Shown in pieces: positions 25,629-37,949 of a stretch of 64,000 bases of DNA (within the stretch, counting starts at the first letter, position 1; each line of letters opens with the position of its first letter). Under the pieces are notes generated by a model, which did no database searches, was not told the DNA's origin, and was given only the letters and a program-made list of their open reading frames with translations. Made by a program: the position numbers and the translations under genes. The DNA lies in the NCBI GenBank assembly GCA_905160935.1, contig CAJHZI010000538.1:378001-442000 (forward strand), given 5' to 3'. Origin of the DNA: Enchytraeus crypticus (taxonomy: Eukaryota; Annelida; Clitellata; Enchytraeida; Enchytraeidae).

Positions 25629-26172
25629 ACATGTTTAATGACAACTCAGCAGTAATGAAAACATGATTCATTATTACAACGCAACAGTCATGGTTTAATG
25701 ACAACTCAGCAGTAATGAAAACATGATTCATTATTACAACGCAACAGACATGGTTTAATGACAACTCAGCAGTAATGAAAACATGATTCATTATTACAAC
25801 GCAACAGTCATGGTTTAATGACAACTCAGCAGTAATGAAAACATGATTCATTATTACAACGCAACAGTCATGGTTTAATGACAACTCAGCAGTAATGAAA
25901 ACATGATTCATTATTACAACGCAACAGTCATGGTTTAATGACACTCAGCAGTAATGAAAACATGATTCATTATTACAACGCAACAGTCATGGTTTAATGA
26001 CAACTCAGCAGTAATGAAAACATGATTCATTATTACAACGCAACAGTCATGGTTTAATGACAACTCAGCAGTAATGAAAACATGATTCATTATTACAACG
26101 CAACAGTCATGGTTTAATGACAACTCAGCAGTAATGAAAACATGATTCATTATTACAACGCAACAGTCATGG
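25629..26172. repeat. 60-bp minisatellite, nine copies
   Basis: Nine almost identical 60-bp units (tggtttaatgacaactcagc...). One unit has lost a base near 25940. Because 60 is a multiple of 3, the minus strand stays open as 20-residue repeats; this is not taken as a gene. Diverged single units flank the array (25575-25640, 26165-26340), the likely seed sequence. Confidence 0.97.
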
Positions 26173-26340
26173 AAACACATTCCATGACAACTTACCTGTC
26201 CCGAAAACACGTTCAAAATGACGATTCAATAGACTTTGAAGCACATTCAATGACAACTATGCTATTATTGAAAGACGTTCATTGACAAATAAGTCGTCAT
26301 GCAAACACATTCAATAATAACTCGGTGTCATAGAAACACG

Positions 26341-28499
26341 TTTTAGAGAAAGTGTAAACCCTGCGATTGATAACACAGAATTGATATAAGTGAAATGCGT
26401 CTGAATAAGTTGTAAAGAAAGCGTTGAAACAAGTGGATTTACAGTGTCATGTACTTTAAGTGTATACAACTATAATCTCTACCTAATATTAACCCTTTTT
26501 CTATTTTATGAAATACTTTTCTATCATTTTAAAAATTATTATGTAAAACATTTTATAAATTAGTGTTTCTTTAACATCAATTTGAGAATTAATAAAATTC
26601 GATAGGAAATATTACAGGATATTTAATAATTTCATTTATGACGAAATTTGAAACAACTAACATAAAATCATAGATTTTACAAAAAATAAGCCAAAACTTG
26701 AGAAGTAACCAAGCAGATGAAAAAGTTCACAAAATTAAAGTTATACATATAGATCTTAATTAGTGTTAATTCATAACTTAATTCATAATCTAATTCGTAA
26801 AGAGCGTAAAGAGATTAATTTTTAACGATATAATTAAAAAATTAAAAACAAGTTTTGATTAAAATCGACTTAATATTCTTCATAATAATTTTCACAAGTT
26901 GATTAATAAATCAAATACACAGGAACAACTACAACTTTCAAGTACCTTCAAAAAGGAGAATGAAAATTAACTGATTGAGATAGATCTTATTACATTGCCT
27001 AGAAACTTTGACATTAGGATACCTCTCTTTGTGCCCCTGACTGTATCCCCTGTGCTTTACAGAGATGGAACTAACTAAAAAGGCAGTCTAACTAGTTGAT
27101 ACTAAAATACTCGTCTAATTTGTGCCCATTTCTAGCAAAATGGAAGCGTTAAACTTTACAGGTTTTCTCTAGTCGCTACATAGGCAGACAGTTCAAAAGA
27201 AAAAGAGTAAATATTTAAGAGCAGTTAACCTTGATTATACAACCAAGAGTAGTCAAAGTTGAAAAATCCTTACAGGATGATATAGTGTTTCTACCTAACC
27301 AAATCAAATATCACAAAGAAGCAACAACAACAACATACAAAACGTAGTAAATGAAGAGATTCTCTAAATTGCGTTAAGTAGAATGGAATCACAGAATAAT
27401 TACAAAACTTGCAAAACGTGCAAGATATAAAACAATTCGTAAAGGAGTTTACGTTAACAAGAGAATGTTAAAATTTTCTTTACAAGATTCTAAATCTAAA
27501 CCCTTGCACTGTCATTAATTAACAAGCTCAGTTATTTACTTCAAACACATCATGTCGATTTTTACATCAAGTCGATTTCACTTTTTCATTCAAGCTTTTT
27601 TCTTCCAAGCTTTTTCATATGATCAGGAGTAAATTTTTATGTAAGCAAACAAATGAAATCATCAACCAGACTTGATCAATGTTCAGCCAAATGGCAGGTC
27701 CAGATTATATAAATTCCTATGCACCTCATGCTTTCACGCTCTATAAAGAGCCCATTAACGAGTTAATCCATTCACAACAGACTATGACTTCACCACAGCT
27801 TCATGTATCCTATAGTTTGGAATAGTATGGCATCAGACGGGATTCTCTTTGCCTTCCTTAGTCATCTCTTACTAGACGAGCAGTTTACGGTTGGTCTATT
27901 TTTCAATGGTCTGGACAGAGCATAGAGGTTAGCAAAGTATATATTTGAAGAATATCTGGGATATATACAAGCTGAATAAAGTATATAATTAATCCAGAAA
28001 GATATAGCCAATTCAGTTAAATTCACAGCTAATTAAAATCACTTTTATCAGCAATCTAGCAAATCTTGAACCAAAATTACAAAGTTTGCAGCATCAAATT
28101 GAACTTAAATTTGCAATGGTGCTAATTGGTATAAGCAAAAAAACATTGCACGCTACATCTTTGTAAAGTACTTAATTCCACAATTAAAGAATAACAAACG
28201 ATACACGTAAAAATAGAAGCTCACACACGCAAACATCTGCTAGCAATAAGCCGTACAAGCAAAACGTGATTGATATGTAAAAAAATTAAATTGCTGAAAA
28301 TTTGTCTCTATTAATTATATGTATGATTTGCACTTTGCACTACATAGATGAGACATTTATAAATGGTAGGTGAGAATTGCTATTAACAGTCGGTGGTTTA
28401 ATATTTATGAAACATTACTGAAAAAACTCAATATTACAAACACTGAACAATACAAACGCTTTGATATAAAATGTGAAGAAAACAGTTAACAGCTGATAA
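26341..28499. other. AT-rich intergenic stretch
   Basis: No coding exon, RNA gene or clear repeat except a patch at about 27720-27920 that shares ctttcacgctctataaagag with 33925-33950 (cacgctccataaagagcaat). Confidence 0.5.
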
Positions 28500-28630
28500 A
28501 ATGCTAACGTTAACGTCAGTATCCTCACTCGAAATCGATGTCAGTGACGGGCGAGCCCAGGATTTGAACCCTGCACTTGCCTACTGATCCGCGGTCGAAT
28601 ATCCTACCGACATCGCCACTGGCTCCAGCC
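28500..28630 (-). repeat. SINE1 (tRNA-derived), near complete
   Basis: On the minus strand: ggagccagtggcgatgtcgg, gcggatcagtaggcaagtgc, gggttcaaatcctgggctcg and cactgacatcgatttcgagt, then gaggatactgacgttaacg. Confidence 0.9.
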
Positions 28631-29439
28631 AGAGATAACAGTGTTACTGCATGATAGCATTGCAAAGCGTCCGGCTGACTATCACATTATAACAAGGTGA
28701 CAACATTTTCTACAAAGCATCTAAATTTCTACACAACATTCGACTTTATGCAGCATCTTGTCGTACAATAAGGGCACAGTTAAAACTCATGGAATAGAAA
28801 TAAGATTAGTTGTTAGAAAGCTTGCCCCATGTATATTTCTAATTACTATGGAACACCAACGCAACTCAAAATTAAGTTAAATTTCAAGTCTAACATAATT
28901 TCATTAGTCACTAGACAGTAGCCCAGCATTAGAATTCTCAAATGGGTAGGCAACTCTAGAAAAAAGTATGCATCTGAATACAAATAATATCTTCAACATT
29001 TATTATTGTTATTATGCAAGAAAATTTTCATACATCATTAGCATTTTCATCTAATCTATTTTTAAACAGCACCACGGTTGATTGACTAGAAGAGGTTACC
29101 AATATAAATTAATTATATCTACTTATATAAATGCAACATATACTGTTGTTTTGCTAAGTTGCTTACATTATCACACATATTTAATACGAGTATAAAAGGA
29201 CGGAAATTGAAGAAGAATCAGTATTCCATATGGATATAATTGAACAAGAATAAAATAAAATATAGTAAAATAAAACAATTAGAAGGTAATAATTCAAATG
29301 AGAAAAAGCGGTACGACAGCATGTTCCAATTACGTTACCTAAGAAAAATTTAAGGTTAGCTTAGAAAGAAAGCTCCTTAACCGTCACAGCTTATATTAAA
29401 AAAATGACAAGATAACTATTTCATTCATCATTAGTATCA

Positions 29440-29971
29440 TCATCATCATCATCATCATCATCATCTTCCTCTTCTTCTTCTTCCCTTAAATCCCACCAAA
29501 ACCAGAGTTGGGATACGAAAAGACCCAGGGATGGGATACGAAAAGACTTTCTCCAGTCCTCTCTGTCACACACCATATATCAGTCAATCACCTATTTTCA
29601 TGTCCCTCTTAATTACCGCATCCCATATCAAATTGTCGTCTACCTCTCTCTAGCTGAAGATCCAGTTCTTCCCTCCAAACTCTCTTTACTACATCCTCAT
29701 TTGCCTTTCTCACAATATGCCCATACCATCTCAATCTCGACTGAGCCAACCTATCCCCGATCCTCTCAACATTCAAATTCGTCCTCACATATTCACTCTG
29801 TCACATATTCCATTCTGTCAATCCTAGTTCTTCCACACATTAAACGCAACATTCTCATTTGTGCCACATGCAAACTCTGTAAACGTTCCATTTTTAGTGT
29901 CCAACATTCCGAACCATACATCATTACTGGCCTTACCACAGAACTATAAAATTTGCTTTTCAGTCTTAGAG
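29440..29971 (-). repeat. RTE-type LINE 3' end
   Basis: On the minus strand it encodes the C-terminal reverse-transcriptase region (SKFYSSVV, MMYGSECWTLK, RMLRLMCG, SRLRWYGHIVRK), then family B 3' sequence and a (GAT)n tail. This links family B tails to an RTE-like LINE. Frame is not continuous; 5'-truncated. Confidence 0.8.
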
Positions 29972-30063
29972 TTTCAATATTTTAAAATACTTTTATAATG
30001 TTTAATTAAATTGTTACAAATAATATCCATTAAACATTATAAAAGTATTTTAAAATATTGAAA
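29972..30063. other. Perfect 33-bp inverted repeat
   Basis: Arms 29972-30004 and 30031-30063 are exact reverse complements around a 26-base spacer. It directly adjoins the LINE fragment. Could be a short foldback element or a palindromic duplication. Confidence 0.9.
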
Positions 30064-30170
30064 TTAATATTTTAAGATGCTAAATAAATTACGAATATAG
30101 TTAACACTTAAAAATTGCTTTTTCAAATCTTAGAACAACAACAATCGATTCAGCCGCTTAAAGGTTTCCA

Positions 30171-33100
30171 TCAAGGTAAAAATCTCTTTATGAAGTTGGT
30201 TTTCTGTTTCGGATTCATGGCGTTCATTGATAAAGCTTGTACCATCCATGGATCGCATCTTGAACCAATGAAAAATTCCTGCCTACTTAATCTGCCATCA
30301 CGATTCTGAACAATAAACAATATTTACATTAAATCATAACACTAACACAAATAAATGAATCCAGCTATAGAGTCTTAAATTATTTTGACCGCGCCATTTT
30401 GGATAAGTGGAAGCGTGAAATGGAAATGAAGTATATAATTTCACAGGCTAAAGAGGCTTTAGAAAAGAGAACAGAAGGAGAAGGATAGAAAATATTAGTT
30501 GGACTGACAAAATTACAAAGGAAGAAGTCTTGAAAGAGTCAGTAGAGATAAACAGTTAATACATGTGATAGGAAATAGAAAGCAAAGCTGAATAGGACAT
30601 AGTATAAGATGGTATGGCTTGCTGAGGAATGTAATGAAAGGAATGATATAAGGGAAGTTAGCAACAGAAATGGGTTAGACGCAGATAAAGACACGGGACG
30701 TTATATATAATTTGATAACAAATTCATATAGACATGAAAAGGAAGACTCAGGATAGATTTTGCTTGGAAGAGTTACATGCCATGGACCTGCCCTTAGTCA
30801 GTGCACTGGAAGAAAAGATACAGTCAGAAGCTTTTCATGTATATATTAATAGAAATGCCCACGCAATTATCCATTAAAACACGATTACTTTACAAAGTTA
30901 CGCTATGTGATTCATTTATGAACCAACAGATGATTTGAAATTGCTAATTATTCTAACAAAAGTAATCACAACGCCAAAGTCCCATAATAGCAGTGCTATC
31001 TGAAGCCAATCACTATCAAACAAAAAAATCATTGCCATGAGTTTACAACTCATTGCATTGCAGCATCTGCATTAGTCACCTCTTTCGAACGCATGCAATT
31101 GTCAGTAGGTTTAATTCTCAGGTCAATACTTTCAAATCCCACATTAAAATTTTATATTGATTTTTCATGCATTAACAATGTAAAAGTGTTGTAAACAGTA
31201 ACGATATAAGAAGTAATTATTTATTTTATACTTATATAGTTATTGAATATTCATTTACTATTATTTGTAAAATTATTTTAGTATAGCATTTTCATATATT
31301 TAATAGTAGAGATTAGTCAAACCACGTCCATCTGTTTGAAGATCATATCGACACGCTTCTCTGGGGTATTCTCCTCGAGGGGGAATTCCACAGCATTCCC
31401 AACCATCTGGTAGATTCCATCGATAATGTCTAACATCTCGGCACGACTAATGTATCCATCCTGGTCTAGATCATACAAGTTGAAGGCCCCTGATAATATA
31501 TTAAACACATTGTAACAATCAAAGCACAATCTGCTGGCAATTTCATGTAAAATATGAAGAATATGAACTACATGTTTGCTATCTATTTATTTATTTGTGA
31601 TGCACTGATCACTGGTCAACTTTAGGATCTGTTTCCTTTTCAAATGCTCTGTTATAAGAGTGACAGATCCTCTAACCCTACAAATTAGGGCTCTGAGAAA
31701 GTGAAAGAATGAGATGGATATAGAGAGCAAGAAAGAGAGAGAGCAACAACAAAGTGAGATAGAGAATGAAAGAGAGAGTGTTTGAGTGAGCATTTATGAG
31801 AGTGTCAAAGAGAGTGAGAGAAAGAGAGAGAGAGAGAGAAGGTAGGAAAGGGTGAATGAGAGAGAATAATATTTCAAGGAAATTAAAATAGCTATATATA
31901 TTTCATACATTTCAAAGGAGATTACCTTTTCTCCTTAATTTTACCGTATAAATTCATAGTTACAGAATGCAGCTACCAAATGACACATTCGTAGGCAAAA
32001 ATAACAAGATATTATGTATTTTTACTAAAAGAAATCCAGAAATAAAAAGAACAAGTATTGAGCAATTCACAAGTGCAGCCGACTTAATTAGAAACCATCC
32101 CTGAAAATTATTTCAATCTCTAACTTGCCAGTTCTCTGACAACAACGAAATAGAAAAAATGCAATTATATCTCTCTCATAGTGCACTGCTACTGGCAGGT
32201 CCATGGTACATAACGCTTCCACTCATCTCTATCTTCCGTTTTCCTCTTCATGTCTACATATGAGTGGATTTTTCAATCATCTAATATTCCTTTGATATAC
32301 CATCATTCTGGGTGGATTCTGCTTTCGACGAGGTAGGCCCCCTTATGCCTTTATCAGCGTAATTATATAGATTAATCAATCAATCAAACAATGAGAATTT
32401 AACGTCCGGTTCCTCGCCGTAAGGCAATGTCAGGGACGTCTCTTGCAGAATCTACATAAACAGGTGCCAACATGGGCATAAATAATGCCCATCTACATAT
32501 ACATTAATATGTTAGACAATGAGATTCCACGTACAGTCTAATTTCTCCTCCAGGCTGCCCCTAGAAGTGATAGAAAGAGCCAGTATGAATTCCCTGAAAC
32601 TGATAACTCCAGTCTACAAATAGAAAGCAGGAAAATCATGTAAAGACTAAGGCAAAGTAAAGCACGCATCACTGTAGAAGTATTACTAGTAAGCTTGTGT
32701 TCAACGTCGATAATACCATAGATCGTATTAACATGTTTCTAAAGATCACTAATTGGGTAATCAACAAATGAAATCTAACAGTGTAACTTTAAAATTTTGA
32801 CTTAATAAAGTACTTCAAGTATTAAAAAATTTAAATATTGATTAAATATTGATTGCTCGATGTTGTCATTGATGACTGTAGCACTCTAATTGTTGTTATT
32901 ATTATTATGACTATTACTAAATTATTAAATGCTCTGTTTCAAACACAGTTCTATCTGCAAGACATGTCAAATGAAAATTGTTCCTCTTGCAAGCTTGTAG
33001 CTGAAGTTAAAGTAGCTAGAATTGCAGATACAACCATAGATAAATAGCTATTCAATTTACACTGAATTTTAAAATGAAAAGAAATAATAGTATTTTCAGT

Positions 33101-36008
33101 TATGAAGTCTTTAAAGGCTGTGAAGTTTTGAAGATTTGTGAAGTAATTAGTTATACTTAGGATGGCCTTCCTGGCTTGCAATATTACAATGCAGATTTTG
33201 TACTTGTAAATATACATGTATATCTCGAGTCAAATTATATTTCAGAAAAAAGTAATACTATAAACGTTATTAACTTTTTTATTTAGAATAGAGATTTTAT
33301 AAACCTTCTGAGTATCAAAGGCATCAAATACAAATCCTGCAAATTTGGCAGGATTTCCTTCAGGAAAGTGAGTCTGATATATAGCCGTAAATTCCTGCAA
33401 AAATTAATTACAAGAAAGCATTGACAACTGACGATTTACATTAATTAATCATTGATTAATTGTTTGTTAACTAACGTTATCATTAGCGTTTTTACAAGTA
33501 TCCAGAAGTGCACGAAGAGATTAGGCTTCTTTAGACATATGACTTTGGTAGATGCAGTGGAAGGTATCATCACCTTAGGGCAAGATCTGAACTGGTGAGA
33601 TATTCCATTAAGAAGAAATGTGATAAAAGTAGAAAAGAGTTTAAATATACGGTCTTTTACTATACAATTACCCCAACTTATGAGTGTTAATTATGACAAA
33701 AATACAAACCACCCTTTGAAGAAAAAGTATAAAAAATAATTTTTAACATAAGAATTGTATCATACAGAAAGCTATGGAGTTAAAAATCAAAATAGAAAGT
33801 CATGGAAGATACGTAATATTAATAGTTGCACAACAGTTAATTAATGCTATATACATTTCACATTTAGGTCGTTTCTCTCAAGTGTTCTGCCACATGACAG
33901 TTTCCAAGGTACATATTCATACTCAGAGTCTGCTTTCACGCTCCATAAAGAGCAATCAATAGATCAACAACTCAATTCCTTCACAAAAGGTTATGCCTTA
34001 TGTAGCCTTAGCTGGGGGAAAATATGGCTAGAGAGGTGGTTTACCACTGCTTTCTTCAATTCTTACTTAGTCGTCTCTTATGACTCGTGCCTTTAATAGT
34101 TAATCTATTTTTCAGTATCCAGGACATAACATGGGATCTAGTTATATGAAACTAAAACTGACATTTAGGTATATCTACATTATATTCCATTGAAGATAAA
34201 AAATATGAAACAATTAACCAGTTGCTTGAAAATGAATCAAAATATTAAATCTCCTCAGACTGCCATATAAATAACAACCTCTTTCTTAAGTTGACCGGAT
34301 GGGCAGTCGAGCATGAAGTTCCTGTACCTAACAAATATTGAAAGACACAACGAACTGCAGTTTACTCATAGCTAGTCACCTATTCTACACTACTCCACAG
34401 AATTCTTAAAGTAATGAAATAAAGCATAGGTCTATTCGTATCCCGACCCTAGTTAAACTGAGATTTAAGGGAAGATGATGATGATGATGAAATAAAACAT
34501 ATATAGTTAAACACATTTATAGTTCATGGTCTCTGACACCACCGTCAACAGCTAGGATCCAAACAATACATGACACGGGTACTAAGTACAGGTAATAGAT
34601 AACAGGACTACGCCAGTAGAATATCGGTATGTTGTCCAATTGCAGATTAGTAGGTACAGTGTTCGTATCCACTGCTCTCCTGTAACTGATATGCCTTCAA
34701 GATAGGTAGCTAATGAAGTAATGACTCTTGGCCTAGATAACTTTGCCGTAACTTAAAAATTATTAGGTCTAAAATTACTCAAACTAAAGGAACAGTAATA
34801 CTTTATTCATACATTTCAAATATTTTATATGTCTTAATAGCCTTGATGACTAATTATAACAAAACTTATATAAATAATTACATATTTATATTTAAAATAT
34901 TCATAATTAATTAATTGATGTTAACGTGCAATTTTTTAGATATAAGAAAAATCACAAAATATGCAGAAAAAATCTCACCACAGCTTCAGTTCACTTTTGT
35001 CAACTGCAAATAAAAAAATAAAAAAATGAGTTAATTGCAACAAATAAATATTGACATATAACTTCATAATTCGATTTAACAAACATGTAATATAATATTG
35101 TAGTTGAGTAATATATGAAAATTTGAAAGTAATGTATATTTTACTTCACTACATCTAAGATGCTGTATATTTAAAGTTCCTATGATGACTATTCTAAGAA
35201 GCTTTATATTGCAATTAATTTATTCGTTTTTACAAATGTTGCCCTTTGATGGCTCATCAATTGCAGCCAGCGCGGATTTAAGAATAACCTTCCATTACTC
35301 TGGGATATTTTCCTTCCTAAGCTGTCAACACTCGGTCTTCCAAGATGGTCACCCACAAAATACTAACTGAGGTCGATGTAGCTTAACTTCGATAACTGAC
35401 GCGCAACTAAACAAAGTGTGCTAAATTCCGCCATCAATAGAATGTAAAATCTACTGCTAAACTAACACAATACTTACAATAGGTAGATTACAATATCTAT
35501 TTGCTAAAGTAGCACAATACTAACAATAGGTAGATTACAATATCTATTGCTAAACTAACACGATACTTACAATAGGTAGATTACAATATCTATTGCTAAA
35601 CTAACACAATACTTACAATAGGTAGACTACAACATCTATTGCTAAACTAACACAATACTTACAATAGGTAGATTACAATATCTATTGCTAAACTAACAGA
35701 ATACTTACAATTTAGGTAGATTACAATATCTATTGCTAAACTAACACAATACTTACAATAGGTAAATTACAATATCTATTGCTAAACTACCAGAATATTT
35801 ACAATTTAGGTAGATTACAATATCTATTGCTAAACTAACAGAATACTTAAAATAGGTAGATTACAATTTATCTATTGCTAAACTAACACAATACTTACAA
35901 TAGGTAGATTACAATATCTATTTCTAAACTAACACAATACTTACAATAGGTAAGTCTCTTTAACTCAATTAATTCTCTGGAACTCAACTTCTCGTTCTGC
36001 TGTCCCAT
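30171..36008 (-). CDS. Neuronal calcium sensor (NCS-1/frequenin-like) EF-hand protein
   Basis: Seven exons with matching phases: 35945-36008, 34979-35003 (25 bases), 34279-34327, 33305-33394, 32535-32613, 31323-31489, 30171-30305; 202 residues, near the family length of about 190. Met-Gly start ([10 protein letters not shown]), a possible myristoylation site, though residue 6 is Glu instead of the usual Ser. The first EF hand carries the family's inactivating Cys-Pro-Ser-Gly (38-41). EF2 loop 73-84 ([12 protein letters not shown]) has weak ligands at positions 3 and 5. EF3 109-120 ([12 protein letters not shown]) and EF4 157-168 ([12 protein letters not shown]) are canonical. The linker IYQMVGN...[10 protein letters not shown] is closest to NCS-1/frequenin, but the usual GLV ending is replaced by a longer basic tail. 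Family members bind calcium and regulate membrane targets such as PI4 kinase and GPCR kinases; the role here is inferred. A minisatellite begins at the exon 1 donor. Confidence 0.9.
30395..30815 (+). repeat. LINE ORF2 C-terminal fragment, family A
   Basis: Shows degenerate RT C-terminus ([15 protein letters not shown], then YRHEKEDS and CHGPAL) and ends in the family A 3' sequence. Several stops. In the last intron of the calcium-sensor gene, opposite strand. Confidence 0.65.
32160..32360 (-). repeat. LINE 3' end, family A
   Basis: Matches 690-895 (tggcaggtccatggtacata, gtggattctgctttcgacga). Confidence 0.75.
32370..32490 (-). repeat. SINE family D, 3' part
   Basis: Minus strand: ctgcaagagacgtccctgac, attgccttacggcgaggaac, cggacgttaaattctcattg. 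Matches 46985-47085. Confidence 0.8.
32855..32915 (+). repeat. Family C, truncated
   Basis: Keeps only the 3' 60 bases: tcgatgttgtcattgatgac, tgtagcactctaattgttgt and an ATT run. Confidence 0.8.
33490..33605 (+). repeat. Possible LINE fragment
   Basis: A patch reading [13 protein letters not shown]-like residues recalls RTE C-termini; weak. Confidence 0.3.
34425..34492 (+). repeat. Family B 3' end with (GAT)n tail
   Basis: gtatcccgaccctagttaaa and gatgatgatgatgatga. Intronic in the calcium-sensor gene. Confidence 0.8.
34605..34700 (+). repeat. SINE1-like, diverged
   Basis: cgccagtagaatatcggtat, cagattagtaggtacagtgt and a B-box-like gttcgtatcc. Confidence 0.5.
35236..35440 (-). repeat. 5S rRNA-derived SINE
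   Basis: On the minus strand the head reads gaagttaagctacatcgacc, tcagttagtattttgtgggt, gaccatcttggaagaccgag, aligning with the 5S rRNA internal promoter (A box, intermediate element and C box). A non-5S body follows (ttaaatccgcgctggctgca, attgatgagccatc). Other copies: 39735-39992 (-), 47752-47990 (+), 59485-59820 (+). Confidence 0.85.
35459..35950 (-). repeat. 46-bp minisatellite carrying copies of a 5' splice site
   Basis: About eleven units of 46-48 bp. Each unit on the gene strand includes tacctattgtaagtattgtg, which is also the junction of exon 1 (…TACCTATT) and its intron (gtaagt…). The unit at 35941-35950 is the real junction. Most units keep GTAAGT intact; a few are altered (for example near 35519 and 35845). 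Confidence 0.95.
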
Positions 36009-37084
36009 GAGACTGAAACTCTGCTAAACTATCGCCAGCATAGTAGATTTATTATTTCTCTGCAATTTAACAAAATTTCTTATTTACAAATTCTTCAGCA
36101 TAACATCTACATCAAAGATATAGAATACTTCTTTATTCTATGATCTACAAATACATGTCAACATCTAAAATCTGCATTTTTAAAAAATTTTGTACAAACT
36201 TGGTTTCAGAAAACTCACAAATTGAAAGTAAAGAAAAAAAACATTTCGAGTAAAAGGTGTCTAATGCAAGCATTGATGTGAAAATTTGTGAAAAACATAT
36301 TGTAGTAGGAAATTTAGTAGCTCAATTTCTGAGTTTGCAATGGTCTAGGAGCCCTACAACATTGTGGTTTCGTTTTCAAGAATTCATTTCCATATAGCAC
36401 ATTTTCTGTAGTGTATAGTATATAATATCCGTTAGACCATAGACAGACATGTAAAAGACCATCTGCAAAATCACTAAATCTTGTTAGAATCACAAATGGC
36501 AATATTGTGATACATCATTCAAATCTGTTAGTTTAAGTCAGAAAAACAAGAAATAAAGAACTTTAAGTAAGTATATATTATGATGGCTTTCCATAACAAT
36601 ACCTATATAGCACATATATGGCCAATGCTTTTTGAAAAACTTTTTGATATGATATTAAGCAAAAACTTAGTTTAAGTAGATATACAATGCAATACGAATG
36701 GAAATATACATGCAACTCGACAGAGACCAAAATTCATTAAATTGAAGAGGAACAGAGGTTGGCGGTATGGATAAACAATGTAGATATTCTCTTATATAAG
36801 ATGCAGTATCTGGAATGCAAACTCAAGACTAGTGTAATTTATTTATTTCTAGACTACAAATTTGCTTTAATATCATATATATGTCGTATACAAGTATCCT
36901 GCTTCTGACACACCTGCGGGTAGGAACGAAACTAGAATCAAGAAATAAGAGTCCGTTGAAGGGGCTTAATTCTAGTCACTTACAGCTAACATGAACTAGT
37001 GGTTAAGAGTTGGGGGCTTAGCACACCTCCCTCCAGCCATACCCTAGTCTCGTCCCTAATAGGAATTATTTTTGCACATAGGTT
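36009..37084. other. Presumed 5' flank of the calcium-sensor gene
   Basis: AT-rich, with no further exon or core promoter motif recognised. Confidence 0.4.
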
Positions 37085-37405
37085 AACACAATTTGTAAGA
37101 GGTATGAAAAAACAAATGAAAAAAAGGAGTCTGGCAATCAAAACACGAAGACTAAAGTGGATAGCGCATTTGTTTAGACTACCTGATAATGTACCTGTAA
37201 AACTTGCTTTAAATGAAAGTAAATAATCTCAGATAAAACAAAGACCTTGCCAAAACAAACAAACATGGATCAAATTAGTAAATAAAGATCTTAAAAATAT
37301 AAATCAAGATTTAAATATATTAAATGAGAGCATATGTGATCTGGCTGAGGATAGAGCAAGGTGGAGTCAAGTAACCTTGAAACCTAATTCAGGGTCCAAA
37401 TAGGA
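37085..37405 (+). repeat. LINE reverse-transcriptase C-terminal fragment
   Basis: Encodes KIKTRRLKWIAHLFRLPD-like residues, then NKQTWIKLVNKDLK and EDRARWSQ, the order found in RTE-type ORF2 ends, with a stop between. It starts after an Ile/Thr-rich lead near 37080. Confidence 0.75.
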
Positions 37406-37445
37406 ACCAGTGCAGTCGTAGTAAACAGTCTTAATATGTTTATGA

Positions 37446-37660
37446 ATGTTTTAATAGCGTAGGGGTAACGTCATGAAGACAGATCCTGAGGTGAATTGAA
37501 CCCTCGTGGGTTCGAATCCCAGCCTCGCTGATCTGAGAGTAAAATCTCGGACATTCACTGGACTGCATACACGGAAAATGGTCTAAATTACCTAACGGTT
37601 TAAAAAGTGATAGATATCAACATAGTTGATCATTTCACTATAATGCGTGTTTACTTTTTA
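37446..37660 (+). repeat. SINE2 (tRNA-derived), near complete
   Basis: ttaatagcgtaggggtaacg, gtgggttcgaatcccagcct (B box), ctgatctgagagtaaaatct and ttcactataatgcgtgttta. Confidence 0.9.
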
Positions 37661-37949
37661 CTTTACAGTAGTAGTAGTAGTAAATGGCAAGCGTTTCGTT
37701 GCACTCTCTATTAAATTTATATTGCATTATTAAGGAATAAAATACTATGATTTTTCTATTAGATATTATTAGGTTTAAGAAGAAGATTGAAGAGAGTAAA
37801 ATTGTTAACATGAGACAACATGCCACTAAATTAAATAAATATTATGATGTTCCACCATTACTCAAGACCAGCTAATTCACGCTTCTACACGTAAAATATG
37901 TCGCCAATTCACAAAGTTATACGGATTTATAGATCAAATTGTATAAGTT

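Noticed and set aside
25621-26216. Minus-strand frames of 93-107 residues with 20-residue repeats
   Set aside because: They are the 60-bp minisatellite read in one open frame, with a break where one unit lost a base; no start context, splice sites or composition of a real protein.
35459-35950. CRISPR-like regular repeats
   Set aside because: Units are head-to-tail without unique spacers and lie in an animal intron.
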